A stretch of 64,000 nucleotides of DNA from Cobetia sp. L2A1 (GTDB lineage: Bacteria; Pseudomonadota; Gammaproteobacteria; Pseudomonadales; Halomonadaceae), in assembly GCF_009796845.1 (NCBI RefSeq), contig NZ_CP047025.1:2294001-2358000 (forward strand), written 5' to 3'. The position numbers and the translations under genes were made by a program. Positions 50,317-58,505 of this stretch are shown here, piece after piece. Under the pieces are notes generated by a model. That model made no database searches, was not told where the DNA came from, and was given only the letters and a program-made list of their open reading frames with translations. Each line of letters begins with the position of its first letter. The stretch's first letter is position 1.

Positions 50317-51411
50317 TCAGTAGCCCGGATACTTCTCCCAAACCCACTCTTCATCCTTGCCGCCACCGCCCGTGGAGAGATTCCAGCGGCTACAACCATA
50401 CAGATCATCTGCCATTTCACGGATGACATCGCCAAGCTCCAATGGCTCGCGCCAGCGTTCAGGGATCACTGCCTCCCCCCATAGCGCGCCCAGCAGATTG
50501 CCAGTGATGGCTCCCGTCGAATCAGAATCACCATCGTGATTGACGGCCATTTCGATGGCATCTCTGAAGGTATCAGCCTTCATGGCGCAGTAGACCGAGA
50601 TGGCCAGCGCCTCCTCCGCTATCCATCCAAGTCCCAGCTGCTCGATCGCCAGCTCGGGAGCGGTATCTGATTGCCCCAGTGACCGCGCCAGCACCAGCGC
50701 CGTCAGTGTCTCTTCATGGCGAGGCTGCTGCTCCAGGATTCGACAAGCGACACCCAACGCTTCTGTCAGCGAATCCCCTGCGACCAGTTGCTGAATCATG
50801 ACTGCCAGGACACCACCGGTCAGCTGGCCTGTCACATGTCCATGGGTCAGCGCTGACACTTCCACACCCAGCGCAAAGCTCATCTCGGGAGACGCTTCCA
50901 TGGCATGCGCAAACAAACCTACCGGTGCCACGCGCATCACCCCACCGCAGCCCTTACTGTCATTGCGAGCCTCATCACCGTAATGACGCATCTGCCTGAG
51001 TGCTGACAGGCATGTCATGCCGGGCGCTCGGCGAGAGTGAAGCGCTGGCTGCTTGATCAGCCACCCGCTGTCCAGCCACTCCTGCTCTGTATCCATGCTC
51101 GTCCGCTCCCCTTGGGTAAGAAGCCAGCGTTCATAGGCACTGCTGACGACACTTCGCTGTGATGACACTCCTCTGAGACATCCCCGCACATGGCTACGTA
51201 GCAAGCCCTCGGCGGTAAACAATGTCATCTGCGTATCGTCAGTAATCCGCCCCAGTCCGCCGTATGCCGGCGCATATTCTCGAATCCCCGCCGATCCGAA
51301 GCGAGACAGAATCTCGTGGCGCGACATGAACTCCACAGAGGCGCCCAGCGCATCCCCGACAGCACCAGCGAGCAAACATCCACGAAATCGCGATTTCAAC
51401 TCAATCGTCAT
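50317..51411 (-). CDS. ADP-ribosylglycohydrolase (DraG/ARH) family protein
   Basis: A 364-residue protein of the ADP-ribosylglycohydrolase superfamily, which removes ADP-ribose from proteins or small molecules with a dinuclear Mg or Mn site. Metal-site motifs are GRITDDTQMTLFTAEGLL near residue 50, GCGGVMRVAPVG mid-protein, and NHDGDSDSTGAITGNLLGAL near the C terminus. The N-terminal RFRGCLLAGAVGDALGASVE is typical. GGGAGG lies 5 bases before ATG 51411. It stands alone between terminators. No nitrogenase or DraT-like transferase is nearby, so its target is unknown. Confidence 0.9.
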   Translation of the reverse strand: MTIELKSRFRGCLLAGAVGDALGASVEFMSRHEILSRFGSAGIREYAPAYGGLGRITDDTQMTLFTAEGLLRSHVRGCLRGVSSQRSVVSSAYERWLLTQGERTSMDTEQEWLDSGWLIKQPALHSRRAPGMTCLSALRQMRHYGDEARNDSKGCGGVMRVAPVGLFAHAMEASPEMSFALGVEVSALTHGHVTGQLTGGVLAVMIQQLVAGDSLTEALGVACRILEQQPRHEETLTALVLARSLGQSDTAPELAIEQLGLGWIAEEALAISVYCAMKADTFRDAIEMAVNHDGDSDSTGAITGNLLGALWGEAVIPERWREPLELGDVIREMADDLYGCSRWNLSTGGGGKDEEWVWEKYPGY

Positions 51412-51593
51412 ACGCACCTCCCAAACACGAGACAGGACAGCCACAGATAACGCCTGACCAGAACGACAAGATCGCCGGGTAGCTGTTGACGCTATCAGCA
51501 ATGATGAACAAGGCGATAATACGGCTGGAAAAGTGCTGCACATTATCAGGCAGGACTGGATAGGGACCCAGGGATGAAGAAGCGTGAGCACAG

Positions 51594-51631
51594 CACCAGA
51601 AAGGCCGCCTGAAAAGGCGGCCTTTCTGGTG
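51594..51631. terminator. Bidirectional hairpin between the DraG-like and Ldh-like genes
   Basis: CACCAGAAAGGCCGCC (51594-51609) pairs perfectly with 51616-51631 around a TGAAAA loop. It lies 46 bases past the Ldh-like stop on the minus strand and upstream of the DraG-like gene. Confidence 0.8.
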
Positions 51632-51676
51632 CATCAATACAACGATAGCGTGTACCTCGTGACTATCACGCGGCCA

Positions 51677-52717
51677 TCACAAGATCAGCTTCATGACATC
51701 CTCGTACAAGGCTCGGCTGAGAGTAACCCCCTGCGCTTGATGTGTCTGACGCGCCTTGTAACGGCGTTCGGATGCCAGTCGTGCTCCCTGCTGCTTGACC
51801 ATGTCGAACAACCTCTCGGAGCGCAGCATGTGTTGCTGGGTATTGCCGCCCGAAAGGCGCGCCGGGTCCATCGCGATGATCAGCTCACCATGATACGGCA
51901 GGCTTCCCTTGCCTTGATCATGCTCCGTGGACTCGATGCTGAGCATGTCACCGATCAGCGGGCCGGCAATCAATTCGACCATGATCGCCAGCGCCGAGCC
52001 CTTGTGCTCTCCGAAAGGCAGCATCGCCCCGTGGTCCAGTACCTCGGTGGGATCCTGCGACGGCATTCCCTCTCGATCGACGCCCCAGCCCAGCGGAATC
52101 TCATCACCCTGACGACGATGCAACTCGATATCACCGCGTGCAATGGCGCTGGTGGCAAAGTCGAACACGTACGGGTTGCCGTCTCCACGCGGCCAGCCGA
52201 AGGCGATGGGATTGGTCCCCAGCAGCGGTTGACTGCCGCCATGAGGTGCCATGTAGGACTGGGTCGGATTGCAGGCAATGGCCACCAGCCCTTCACGCGT
52301 CAGTCGCTCGATCTCGACCCACAAGGCTGTCGCGTGGACACAGTGATTGATGGCGAGAATGGCAATGCCATTGGCTTTCGCCTTGCTGACAAGCTCAGGT
52401 GCCCCCTGCTGAAAGGCCAGGGACGAGAAACCGCCCTTGGCATCTACCTTGACGACGGAAGGCGCCGCATCCTCGACGACCGGCACAGCCTTCGGCATCA
52501 CGCCGCCATTGTTCAGTGTCGCGACAAACCCCATCAGGCGATAAAGACCATGTGAGCGGCTCCCTGACATTTCAGCAGCGACCAGTGCTTCGCTGATGGC
52601 CTCGACATGCGGCTTGCTGAAGCCATGACGAGTCAGCACCTTGTGGCACAACGCCTTGAGCTCTGCTTCACCAAGATTGATCTCCGCCCCACCCACGTGC
52701 TGCATTGCTTCACTCAT
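51677..52717 (-). CDS. Ldh-family (malate/L-lactate/YiaK type) NAD(P)H oxidoreductase
   Basis: A 346-residue protein of the type 2 malate/L-lactate dehydrogenase family. It has SRSHGLYRLMGFVATLNNGG with the conserved Ser-Arg-x-His, INHCVHATALWVEIERLTRE with the catalytic His, and PLLGTNPIAFGWPRGDGNPY for cofactor binding. The family includes YiaK (2,3-diketo-L-gulonate reductase), sulfolactate dehydrogenase, ureidoglycolate dehydrogenase and cyclic imino acid reductases. It is last in a TRAP transporter operon, an arrangement known for YiaK with YiaMNO. Its substrate is probably a 2-oxo or 2-hydroxy acid taken up by that system. Confidence 0.87.
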   Translation of the reverse strand: MSEAMQHVGGAEINLGEAELKALCHKVLTRHGFSKPHVEAISEALVAAEMSGSRSHGLYRLMGFVATLNNGGVMPKAVPVVEDAAPSVVKVDAKGGFSSLAFQQGAPELVSKAKANGIAILAINHCVHATALWVEIERLTREGLVAIACNPTQSYMAPHGGSQPLLGTNPIAFGWPRGDGNPYVFDFATSAIARGDIELHRRQGDEIPLGWGVDREGMPSQDPTEVLDHGAMLPFGEHKGSALAIMVELIAGPLIGDMLSIESTEHDQGKGSLPYHGELIIAMDPARLSGGNTQQHMLRSERLFDMVKQQGARLASERRYKARQTHQAQGVTLSRALYEDVMKLIL

Positions 52718-52749
52718 GCGAATTCATTCCTTTAAAGAGTCGAGGAGCC

Positions 52750-54078
52750 TTACTTCCATGACGGCCCGCTGATGGCATCCGGCAACCACAGCGCCAGACC
52801 CGGGAATGCCAGGATCAACGCCAGGACCAGAAGCTGCAGGAATATGAAAGGCATTACGCCCTTGTACATATGCTTGAGGGTCACTTCAGGCGGCGTAATG
52901 GCTCTGAGATAGAAGATGGAAGGTGCCAGCGGCGGTGTCAGATAGCTTGTTTGCATCACGATCAGGAACGCCACGCAGAACCAGATCTCATCAAAGCCGA
53001 GCAGGCCGATGACCGGCATGGCCACGGGGATGACGATCAGGACCACCGAGATCATGTCGAGCACGAAACCGGCCAGGAAGGCGATCAACAGAATGGCACC
53101 GAGAATCAGCCATGGGCTCATGCCGGTATCCAGCAGCAGCGACTGGACGGTCGCCATCCCGCCGGAGGCGAAGAAGACACCGGCGAACATGTTGCCGCCC
53201 AGCACGATCAGCAGAATCATCGCGGTGATGTTGAGTGTGCGTATTGCCGCGCTCCACAGGATGGACAGCGTGAGATTGCGATACCCCAGCGCCAGCAATA
53301 CGGAGCCGAGCGCCCCACAGGCCGCCGCTTCCGTCGGCGTGGCGATGCCCATCAGAATCGTCCCCAGCACCACCATGATCAGACTCATGGTCGGCAGCAG
53401 CGCACTCAGGGTAATAGTGAGCAACTTGCCCCACCCCGGGTGCTGCTCATCCTCTTTGAGTCGCGGCGCGAGCGCAGGCTTCAGTGCGCAGACCACGACA
53501 ATATAGAGAAGGAACAACAGCGCCATCAGCAGGCCTGGGATCAGCAGACCACTGAACAGTGAGCCGACGGAAACACCGGCGACAGGTCCGAGAATGACCA
53601 CGGTGATGGATGGCGGAATCGCCGTGCCCAATGAGCCACTGGCACAGATGGTGCCGGAGATCAGCGACTTGTCGTAGTGATGCTTGAGCATGACAGGCAC
53701 GGCGAGCATGCCGATCACCGCCTCGGTCGCCCCGACGACGCCACTGGCCGCCGCGAAGATGGTCCCCATGATGACGGCTCCCACCCCCAGTCCACCCGGC
53801 ATCCGCCGTGTCCACAGATGGATGGCACCGAACAGGCGCTCGGCAATGCCGGAATTCTCGAGCATTGCGCCCATGAAGATGAACAATGGCACGGCGGCGA
53901 GAATGGAGTTGGACGCCGTATCTTCAATCTTGGTCAACAGCTGATAGGCCGCGGCATCGCCGAACTGGGCAACGCCAAAGACGGTTGCAACGATGATCAT
54001 CGAGAATGCGATCGGAAACCCGAGCACGATCAGCGCGATGAGTGCGGGGAACATGATCAGGCCAAGAATGTCGCTCAT
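52750..54078 (-). CDS. TRAP transporter large permease (DctM)
   Basis: A 442-residue membrane protein with about 12 helices of the DctM/SiaM family. Typical parts are LIVLGFPIAFSMIIVATVFG, FAAASGVVGATEAVIGMLAVP, SLGTAIPPSITVVILGPVAG, and the late FLIVMQTSYLTPPLAPSIFY. It overlaps the DctQ gene by 4 bases (ATGA) and precedes the Ldh-like gene. With DctQ and DctP it makes a sodium-driven uptake system. Confidence 0.93.
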   Translation of the reverse strand: MSDILGLIMFPALIALIVLGFPIAFSMIIVATVFGVAQFGDAAAYQLLTKIEDTASNSILAAVPLFIFMGAMLENSGIAERLFGAIHLWTRRMPGGLGVGAVIMGTIFAAASGVVGATEAVIGMLAVPVMLKHHYDKSLISGTICASGSLGTAIPPSITVVILGPVAGVSVGSLFSGLLIPGLLMALLFLLYIVVVCALKPALAPRLKEDEQHPGWGKLLTITLSALLPTMSLIMVVLGTILMGIATPTEAAACGALGSVLLALGYRNLTLSILWSAAIRTLNITAMILLIVLGGNMFAGVFFASGGMATVQSLLLDTGMSPWLILGAILLIAFLAGFVLDMISVVLIVIPVAMPVIGLLGFDEIWFCVAFLIVMQTSYLTPPLAPSIFYLRAITPPEVTLKHMYKGVMPFIFLQLLVLALILAFPGLALWLPDAISGPSWK

Positions 54079-54590
54079 GAGTGCGCCTCCACAGCGTCAT
54101 CGTGGCCAAGCAGCGTCGCCAGCAGCTTCAGCATCTCCGCGACCACCTGCAGGGCCAGATAGACGAAGCCCAGCCACCAGACACTGAAGACCGGCCAGAC
54201 GACTGGATTCCAGGCAGAACGTCCAGAACGCTCACTCGAAGAGAATGCCTCGATCGCATAGAACGAGAGCTCCCAGACCAGCCAAAGCAGGACCGGAAGA
54301 AACACTCCATAGCAGGCCAGGTGAGCACCCGCTCTCAGGCGTGGTGGGAAGTTCTGGCTCAGCACATCCACGCTGACGTGCTGCCCGACACGCAGGGCAT
54401 TCGCCATGCCCAGCATGAAGATGGCGCCCATCACCATGTAGCTGACTTCAAACGCCCACAAGGTGGGTTTTCCCAGCACATAACGACTGAAGACTTCATA
54501 GACCAGCGCGAGCACCAGCGGCAGTATCAAGACAGCCCCCAGATACCCCGCCCAGCGGGTCTGGCGCTCAATGACAGCGATAATTTTCAT
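54075..54590 (-). CDS. TRAP transporter small permease (DctQ)
   Basis: A 171-residue protein with four predicted helices, as usual for DctQ: VLILPLVLALVYEVFSRYVL, YMVMGAIFMLGMANALRVGQ, FLPVLLWLVWELSFYAIEAF and PVFSVWWLGFVYLALQVVAE. HVSVDVLSQ after helix 2 is the family motif. It sits between the DctP and DctM genes on the same strand. Confidence 0.92.
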   Translation of the reverse strand: MKIIAVIERQTRWAGYLGAVLILPLVLALVYEVFSRYVLGKPTLWAFEVSYMVMGAIFMLGMANALRVGQHVSVDVLSQNFPPRLRAGAHLACYGVFLPVLLWLVWELSFYAIEAFSSSERSGRSAWNPVVWPVFSVWWLGFVYLALQVVAEMLKLLATLLGHDDAVEAHS

Positions 54591-54670
54591 GGCAACCTAC
54601 CGGATAACAACAGGGAGAGAGCACAGGCGATGTTGCTATCGCCTGTGCCATGAACGTGTGGCGAAGCGTC

Positions 54671-55729
54671 TTAGCGCCCCATCTCCCCGATCGGCAGACG
54701 GTAGTCCTGCCAGGTCGTCATGCTCTGCTTGAAGTTGCGCTGCGACTCCAGCACACGGGCAAACCATTCGTTGTCGGCAGCCTTCTCATCTTCCCAGGCA
54801 CGTGTTTCCTCGTAGATGGCATCAATGAAGGTTTGATCCAGCTGCACGATTTCATTGGGGCCCTCCTTCAGTTCCTTGAAGGCCGCGAGATCAGCAAAGG
54901 AGCTATCCAACCACGATTCGAACACGCTCAACTTGCCGGCGAGACGCAATTGATTCTGCTGGGCCTCACTCAGGCCATCCCAGGCATCGACGTTCACTTC
55001 ACATTCAAGAATGCCGCCCGACTGATGAATACCGGGCAAGATGACGTACTGGGCCACATTCTGGAACCCTGTCGGCTTGTTGAGCTCCGGGCTGCCCCAC
55101 TCCGCGGCATCGATCACGCCGCGATCAAGCGCCGTATAGATGTCACTGCCCGCCATCACCACGGTAGAAGCGCCGAGGCGCGAGGCGATTTCCGCCCAGG
55201 CCCCGGACGTTCTCAGGCGCAGCCCCTGGAAATCTTCCAGCGTCTGCACCTTCTTGCTGGAGTGCAGGAATATCTCGGTGCCCAGGGTCGAGCACGGGAA
55301 AGCAACGACACCGAAGACTTCACGCCGGAAGGCTTCGTAGAGTTCAATACCGCCCCCCTCATACATCCACAGCATGAACTCTTCCGGCGTCAGGCCGCTG
55401 GAATGCCCTGCCAGAAGTGCAGCGGTAGGATCGGTCCCGTAGTCATAGTTGATGTAGTTGTGGCTGATCTGCGCGACACCGGACTTCACGGTATTGGTCA
55501 CGCGAAGCGCTCCCCCCAGAGTGCCGCCCGGAAACACCTGAATGCTCACATCACCGTTGGTCAATTCATTGGCATAGTCGGCAAAGGTCTTGGCATCTCG
55601 CTCGAGCCAGGGCCCACCACCCCAGGGAGTCGCCATTTTCCACTCGATGTCAGCGGCCTGCACCGTGGCAGTTGCCAGCAAGCCAACAGTGATACAGGTG
55701 CTGAGAATGTGTCTCTTGAAGTTGTACAT
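54671..55729 (-). CDS. TRAP transporter substrate-binding protein (DctP, TakP-like)
   Basis: A 352-residue periplasmic receptor with leader HILSTCITVGLLATATVQA (cleaved near residue 26, before ADIEWKM). It has the DctP pattern including LEDFQGLRLRTSGAWAEI with the ligand-carboxylate Arg, and YTALDRGVIDAAEWGSPELN. The RTSG and AAEWGSP segments resemble TakP-type receptors for 2-oxo acids. It is the first gene of the dctP-dctQ-dctM-ldh unit. The ligand is probably a 2-oxo or hydroxy acid, which fits the Ldh-like enzyme, but is not proven. Confidence 0.9.
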   Translation of the reverse strand: MYNFKRHILSTCITVGLLATATVQAADIEWKMATPWGGGPWLERDAKTFADYANELTNGDVSIQVFPGGTLGGALRVTNTVKSGVAQISHNYINYDYGTDPTAALLAGHSSGLTPEEFMLWMYEGGGIELYEAFRREVFGVVAFPCSTLGTEIFLHSSKKVQTLEDFQGLRLRTSGAWAEIASRLGASTVVMAGSDIYTALDRGVIDAAEWGSPELNKPTGFQNVAQYVILPGIHQSGGILECEVNVDAWDGLSEAQQNQLRLAGKLSVFESWLDSSFADLAAFKELKEGPNEIVQLDQTFIDAIYEETRAWEDEKAADNEWFARVLESQRNFKQSMTTWQDYRLPIGEMGR

Positions 55730-56067
55730 TGTTGTTCTCCCGAGATTATTTTAATTAGAGTGCGGTGCTGATGCAGGACTGCCAGTGGCCGCGACCCTCC
55801 ATGACACGTCATGGCCTCAGACGAGACACGAGAACCGCGAGCGACCTGTGCGCGAAAATCCGACCCTGCACGAGAATTGCATATACGCAATATTGCGTCA
55901 AATATGGATATTGCCTCGACATTCATCGCGATCGGGCTCTAAATATCTCTGCAAGCAGACACCGAGCCTGGAGCTGCATGGTTCAGCACCAGTCGCGGCC
56001 CAGCCCGAACATGACCTGTGATGCCTGAATGTTTCACACCCTGACCATCACGACGGAGCGACACGAT
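55730..56067. promoter_or_regulatory. Divergent control region of the TRAP operon and XRE regulator
   Basis: A 338-base gap with an AT-rich middle (55870-55950). It contains the perfect palindrome at 55885-55898 and a partial relative, ATATGGATATTGCC, just after it. Promoters for both units must be here. Confidence 0.6.
55885..55898. promoter_or_regulatory. Perfect 14-bp palindrome, probable XRE-cupin operator
   Basis: ACGCAATATTGCGT is its own reverse complement. It lies between the divergent TRAP operon and the XRE-cupin gene, which is where a local dimeric regulator would bind. Confidence 0.6.
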
Positions 56068-56676
56068 ATGCCCACTCACCAGGAACAGCCGCCGGTACTG
56101 AAACCTCGAAAACGACAGGCCGGCGCCATTGGTGACAACCTCAAGGCGTTACGCAAGGCCAGAGGATTGACTATCGCCAGCATGGCGCTTTCCTCGGGAA
56201 TTTCCGCCGCGAGCATCTCGCGCATCGAGAACGGGCGTATTTCCCCGACGTTTGAAGTCATCGTGAGTCTTGCCAAGGGGCTGGAGGTAGATGTCAGCGA
56301 ATTGTTCTATCACGCGGAAGAACACGCCTTTCGTGGCTGGCTGGCGCTCACGCGCGCTCAGGAGGGCGAAGTGGTGGAGACCCCCAACTATCGCTACCGT
56401 CCGCTGTGCAACAACGTGGCCTCCAAGGAATACATGGTGCTGGAAACCACGATATTGAATCGGAATCTGGCGGAGTTTGGCGATCTTCAGCGTCACGCAG
56501 GGCAAGAGCAGGTCATCGTCACCAGCGGTGAAGTGACCGTCTGGACAGAACTCTATGACCCGATTGAACTCGCAGTCGGTGACAGCCTCGCCTTTGACAG
56601 CACCCTGGGGCATGCCATCACCTACAACGGGGAGACCCCCGCTACGATCACCTGGGTATGCAGCGCTCATGCCTGA
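56068..56676 (+). CDS. XRE-family regulator with C-terminal cupin sensor domain
   Basis: A 202-residue regulator. Residues 20-80 are an XRE helix-turn-helix (LKALRKARGLTIASMALSSG then SAASISRIENGRISP). Residues 120-200 are a cupin sensor barrel (HAGQEQVIVTSGEVTVWTE, then VGDSLAFDSTLGHAITYNGE). This two-domain type (SutR/PuuR group) usually controls the neighbouring catabolic or transport genes. It is divergent from the TRAP operon. I took ATG 56068, with GGAG 9 bases upstream; ATG 56029 in the same frame is an alternative. Confidence 0.88.
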   Translation: MPTHQEQPPVLKPRKRQAGAIGDNLKALRKARGLTIASMALSSGISAASISRIENGRISPTFEVIVSLAKGLEVDVSELFYHAEEHAFRGWLALTRAQEGEVVETPNYRYRPLCNNVASKEYMVLETTILNRNLAEFGDLQRHAGQEQVIVTSGEVTVWTELYDPIELAVGDSLAFDSTLGHAITYNGETPATITWVCSAHA

Positions 56677-56718
56677 GGGTAGCGAGTATCGTGTGGGTGA
56701 CGGCAAATGAATGATGCC

Positions 56719-56756
56719 AGAGACAAGAAAGCCCCTTTCGGGGCTTTCTTGTCTCT
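56719..56756. terminator. Bidirectional terminator between convergent genes
   Basis: AGAGACAAGAAAGCCCC (56719-56735) pairs perfectly with 56740-56756 around a TTTC loop. It separates the XRE gene from the convergent symporter gene. Confidence 0.8.
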
Positions 56757-56779
56757 GCAATGAGATGACGCGACTGCCG

Positions 56780-58300
56780 TCAGTCCTTGGCGTACTTCAT
56801 GGGCGCCGCATGGGAAGGAGTCGCCGAGGCACCCCGCTTCTTCTTCAACTCATCCGTGATGGCCAACATGAACTCATCTGCGGAGGAAGCATGCGGCTGA
56901 GTGGCAAGACTCACGCCAACGAACAACACGCTGGAGACGATGATGCCCCAGATGCCAGCAGGCAGGCCGAGCAGTGAGTTGCCGGTGGCGTACATCGCCA
57001 GCACGAAGATGGCAGTACCGATGACGCTGACCAGTACGCCTGCTGCCGTTCCGCGCTTCCAATAGAAGGCGCCGATGATGGCAGGCACTGCCGCGACGAG
57101 TCCCGACGATGCGGCAACCGACAGCACGGCGATAAGATCGAGCTTGAGCTCGGCAAAGCCTAGCGCCATCAACGCAATCAAGGGGACCACAATCTTGCCG
57201 ACCATCAACTGACGCTTCTCACTGGCAGCGGGATTGAGGTTGGCATAGACATCACGCGCAAGCATCGATGATAGCGTCAACATGATGGAGTCAATGGTAG
57301 AGACGGCGGCAGCCATGATGCCAATCAGTACGATGACACCCAGCACCGGCGGCACGAATCCAGAACTCAGCAACGATGCTGTTGCCAGGTCAGCGCTCTC
57401 AAGGCTTGGGAAGGCGACCAGCGCAGAGAACCCCCACAGCACCGATACCAATGTGTAAATAAGGCCGAATACCAGGAATCCGAGCAGCATCTGTCGCATG
57501 GCCTTCAACGAGGATGGCATGAACAGGCGCTGACTGACTTGCGGATTGGAGAGACTGAAGAAGAACCACGGAATGGTAAGCCCGAGGAAAGTTACGAAGC
57601 TGAACAACCCCGACCCCGGCACCGTCAATGACTGCGGTTTCTCAGTGGCCAGCGTATCAAACAGGGTTCCAAAGCCACCGAGTCCCTTGATCACCAGAAA
57701 CGCGACCAATGTAGAAGCCACAATCATCATGATGGCCTGCAATGAGTCAGTCCACATGACTGAACGAATGCCCGCGACGTAGGAGAAGAAGATAGCAATG
57801 GCCGTCGCCATTACCACACCCGTGGTGAAATCAATTGCACCGTTGGTTGTCCCCTGAAGCAAATAGCCTACGCCCGCCAGCTGCACTGCCGCGTAAGGAA
57901 TAAGGAAGATACAACTGGCAATCGAGACTGCCATGGCGACGTGGCGGCTGTTATAACGCCGACCCAGCATCTCACTTGGCGTGACAAAGCCAAAGGCCTT
58001 GCCCACTGCCCAATATTTGGGACCGAAGATGGCAACGAGCGACACACCGGCAAAATAAATGATCTCGAATCCCAGTGCGCCGACCCCACCGGCATACGTC
58101 AGTCCTGCCAGCCCTACCATCATGAAGGCACTATAGGTCGTTGCGCTGTAACTCATTGCCGAGACAAAGCCGTTCATCTGACGATTGCCCAGGAAGTAGC
58201 CCGACATGCTTTCCGCACCCCCTTGGCGCGCTAGCAATGCAATCCCGACGGCAATCAACATGTAGATGGCGATGGACCACCAGATCAGTGACTCAGTCAT
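56780..58300 (-). CDS. Sodium:solute symporter (SSS family), probable pyridine-compound importer
   Basis: A 506-residue membrane protein with about 13 helices of the SSS family. Landmarks are the early GYFLGNRQMNGFVSAMSYSA, TTYSAFMMVGLAGLTYAGGV with sodium-site Ser/Thr residues, and LGVIVLIGIMAAAVSTIDSI. It overlaps the small membrane-protein gene by 8 bases, which in turn lies 24 bases after nicB. That close packing suggests it belongs to the nicotinate operon and imports nicotinate or a related ring acid. The known nicotinate importers I can name are MFS-type, so this role is an inference from gene order. Confidence 0.87.
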   Translation of the reverse strand: MTESLIWWSIAIYMLIAVGIALLARQGGAESMSGYFLGNRQMNGFVSAMSYSATTYSAFMMVGLAGLTYAGGVGALGFEIIYFAGVSLVAIFGPKYWAVGKAFGFVTPSEMLGRRYNSRHVAMAVSIASCIFLIPYAAVQLAGVGYLLQGTTNGAIDFTTGVVMATAIAIFFSYVAGIRSVMWTDSLQAIMMIVASTLVAFLVIKGLGGFGTLFDTLATEKPQSLTVPGSGLFSFVTFLGLTIPWFFFSLSNPQVSQRLFMPSSLKAMRQMLLGFLVFGLIYTLVSVLWGFSALVAFPSLESADLATASLLSSGFVPPVLGVIVLIGIMAAAVSTIDSIMLTLSSMLARDVYANLNPAASEKRQLMVGKIVVPLIALMALGFAELKLDLIAVLSVAASSGLVAAVPAIIGAFYWKRGTAAGVLVSVIGTAIFVLAMYATGNSLLGLPAGIWGIIVSSVLFVGVSLATQPHASSADEFMLAITDELKKKRGASATPSHAAPMKYAKD

Positions 58301-58481
58301 TGCTGTGCTCCTCGAAATCCTTGGTGATATAGAGGTTCACGGCGATGACGATCACGCCCGCCACCGACCAGAACAAGAAACTGCCGTACCATGCACTCAC
58401 ATGGGTCAGTAACGTATAGGGCACTACGTAACAGAGCAGGACCAAGGCCCATATCAGCCATATCCATTTACTTCTCTTCAT
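58293..58481 (-). CDS. Small two-helix membrane protein, SSS-symporter partner (DUF3311-like)
   Basis: A 62-residue protein with two predicted helices: IWLIWALVLLCYVVPYTLL and GSFLFWSVAGVIVIAVNLYI. Size, the two-helix layout and its place directly before an SSS symporter resemble DUF3311-type companion proteins. AGAGG lies 6 bases before ATG 58481; an upstream TTG gives a two-residue longer form. It overlaps the symporter start by 8 bases and is probably a subunit or assembly partner. Confidence 0.75.
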   Translation of the reverse strand: MKRSKWIWLIWALVLLCYVVPYTLLTHVSAWYGSFLFWSVAGVIVIAVNLYITKDFEEHSND

Positions 58482-58505
58482 GATCAACCTCTTATTGTTG
58501 TCGTC

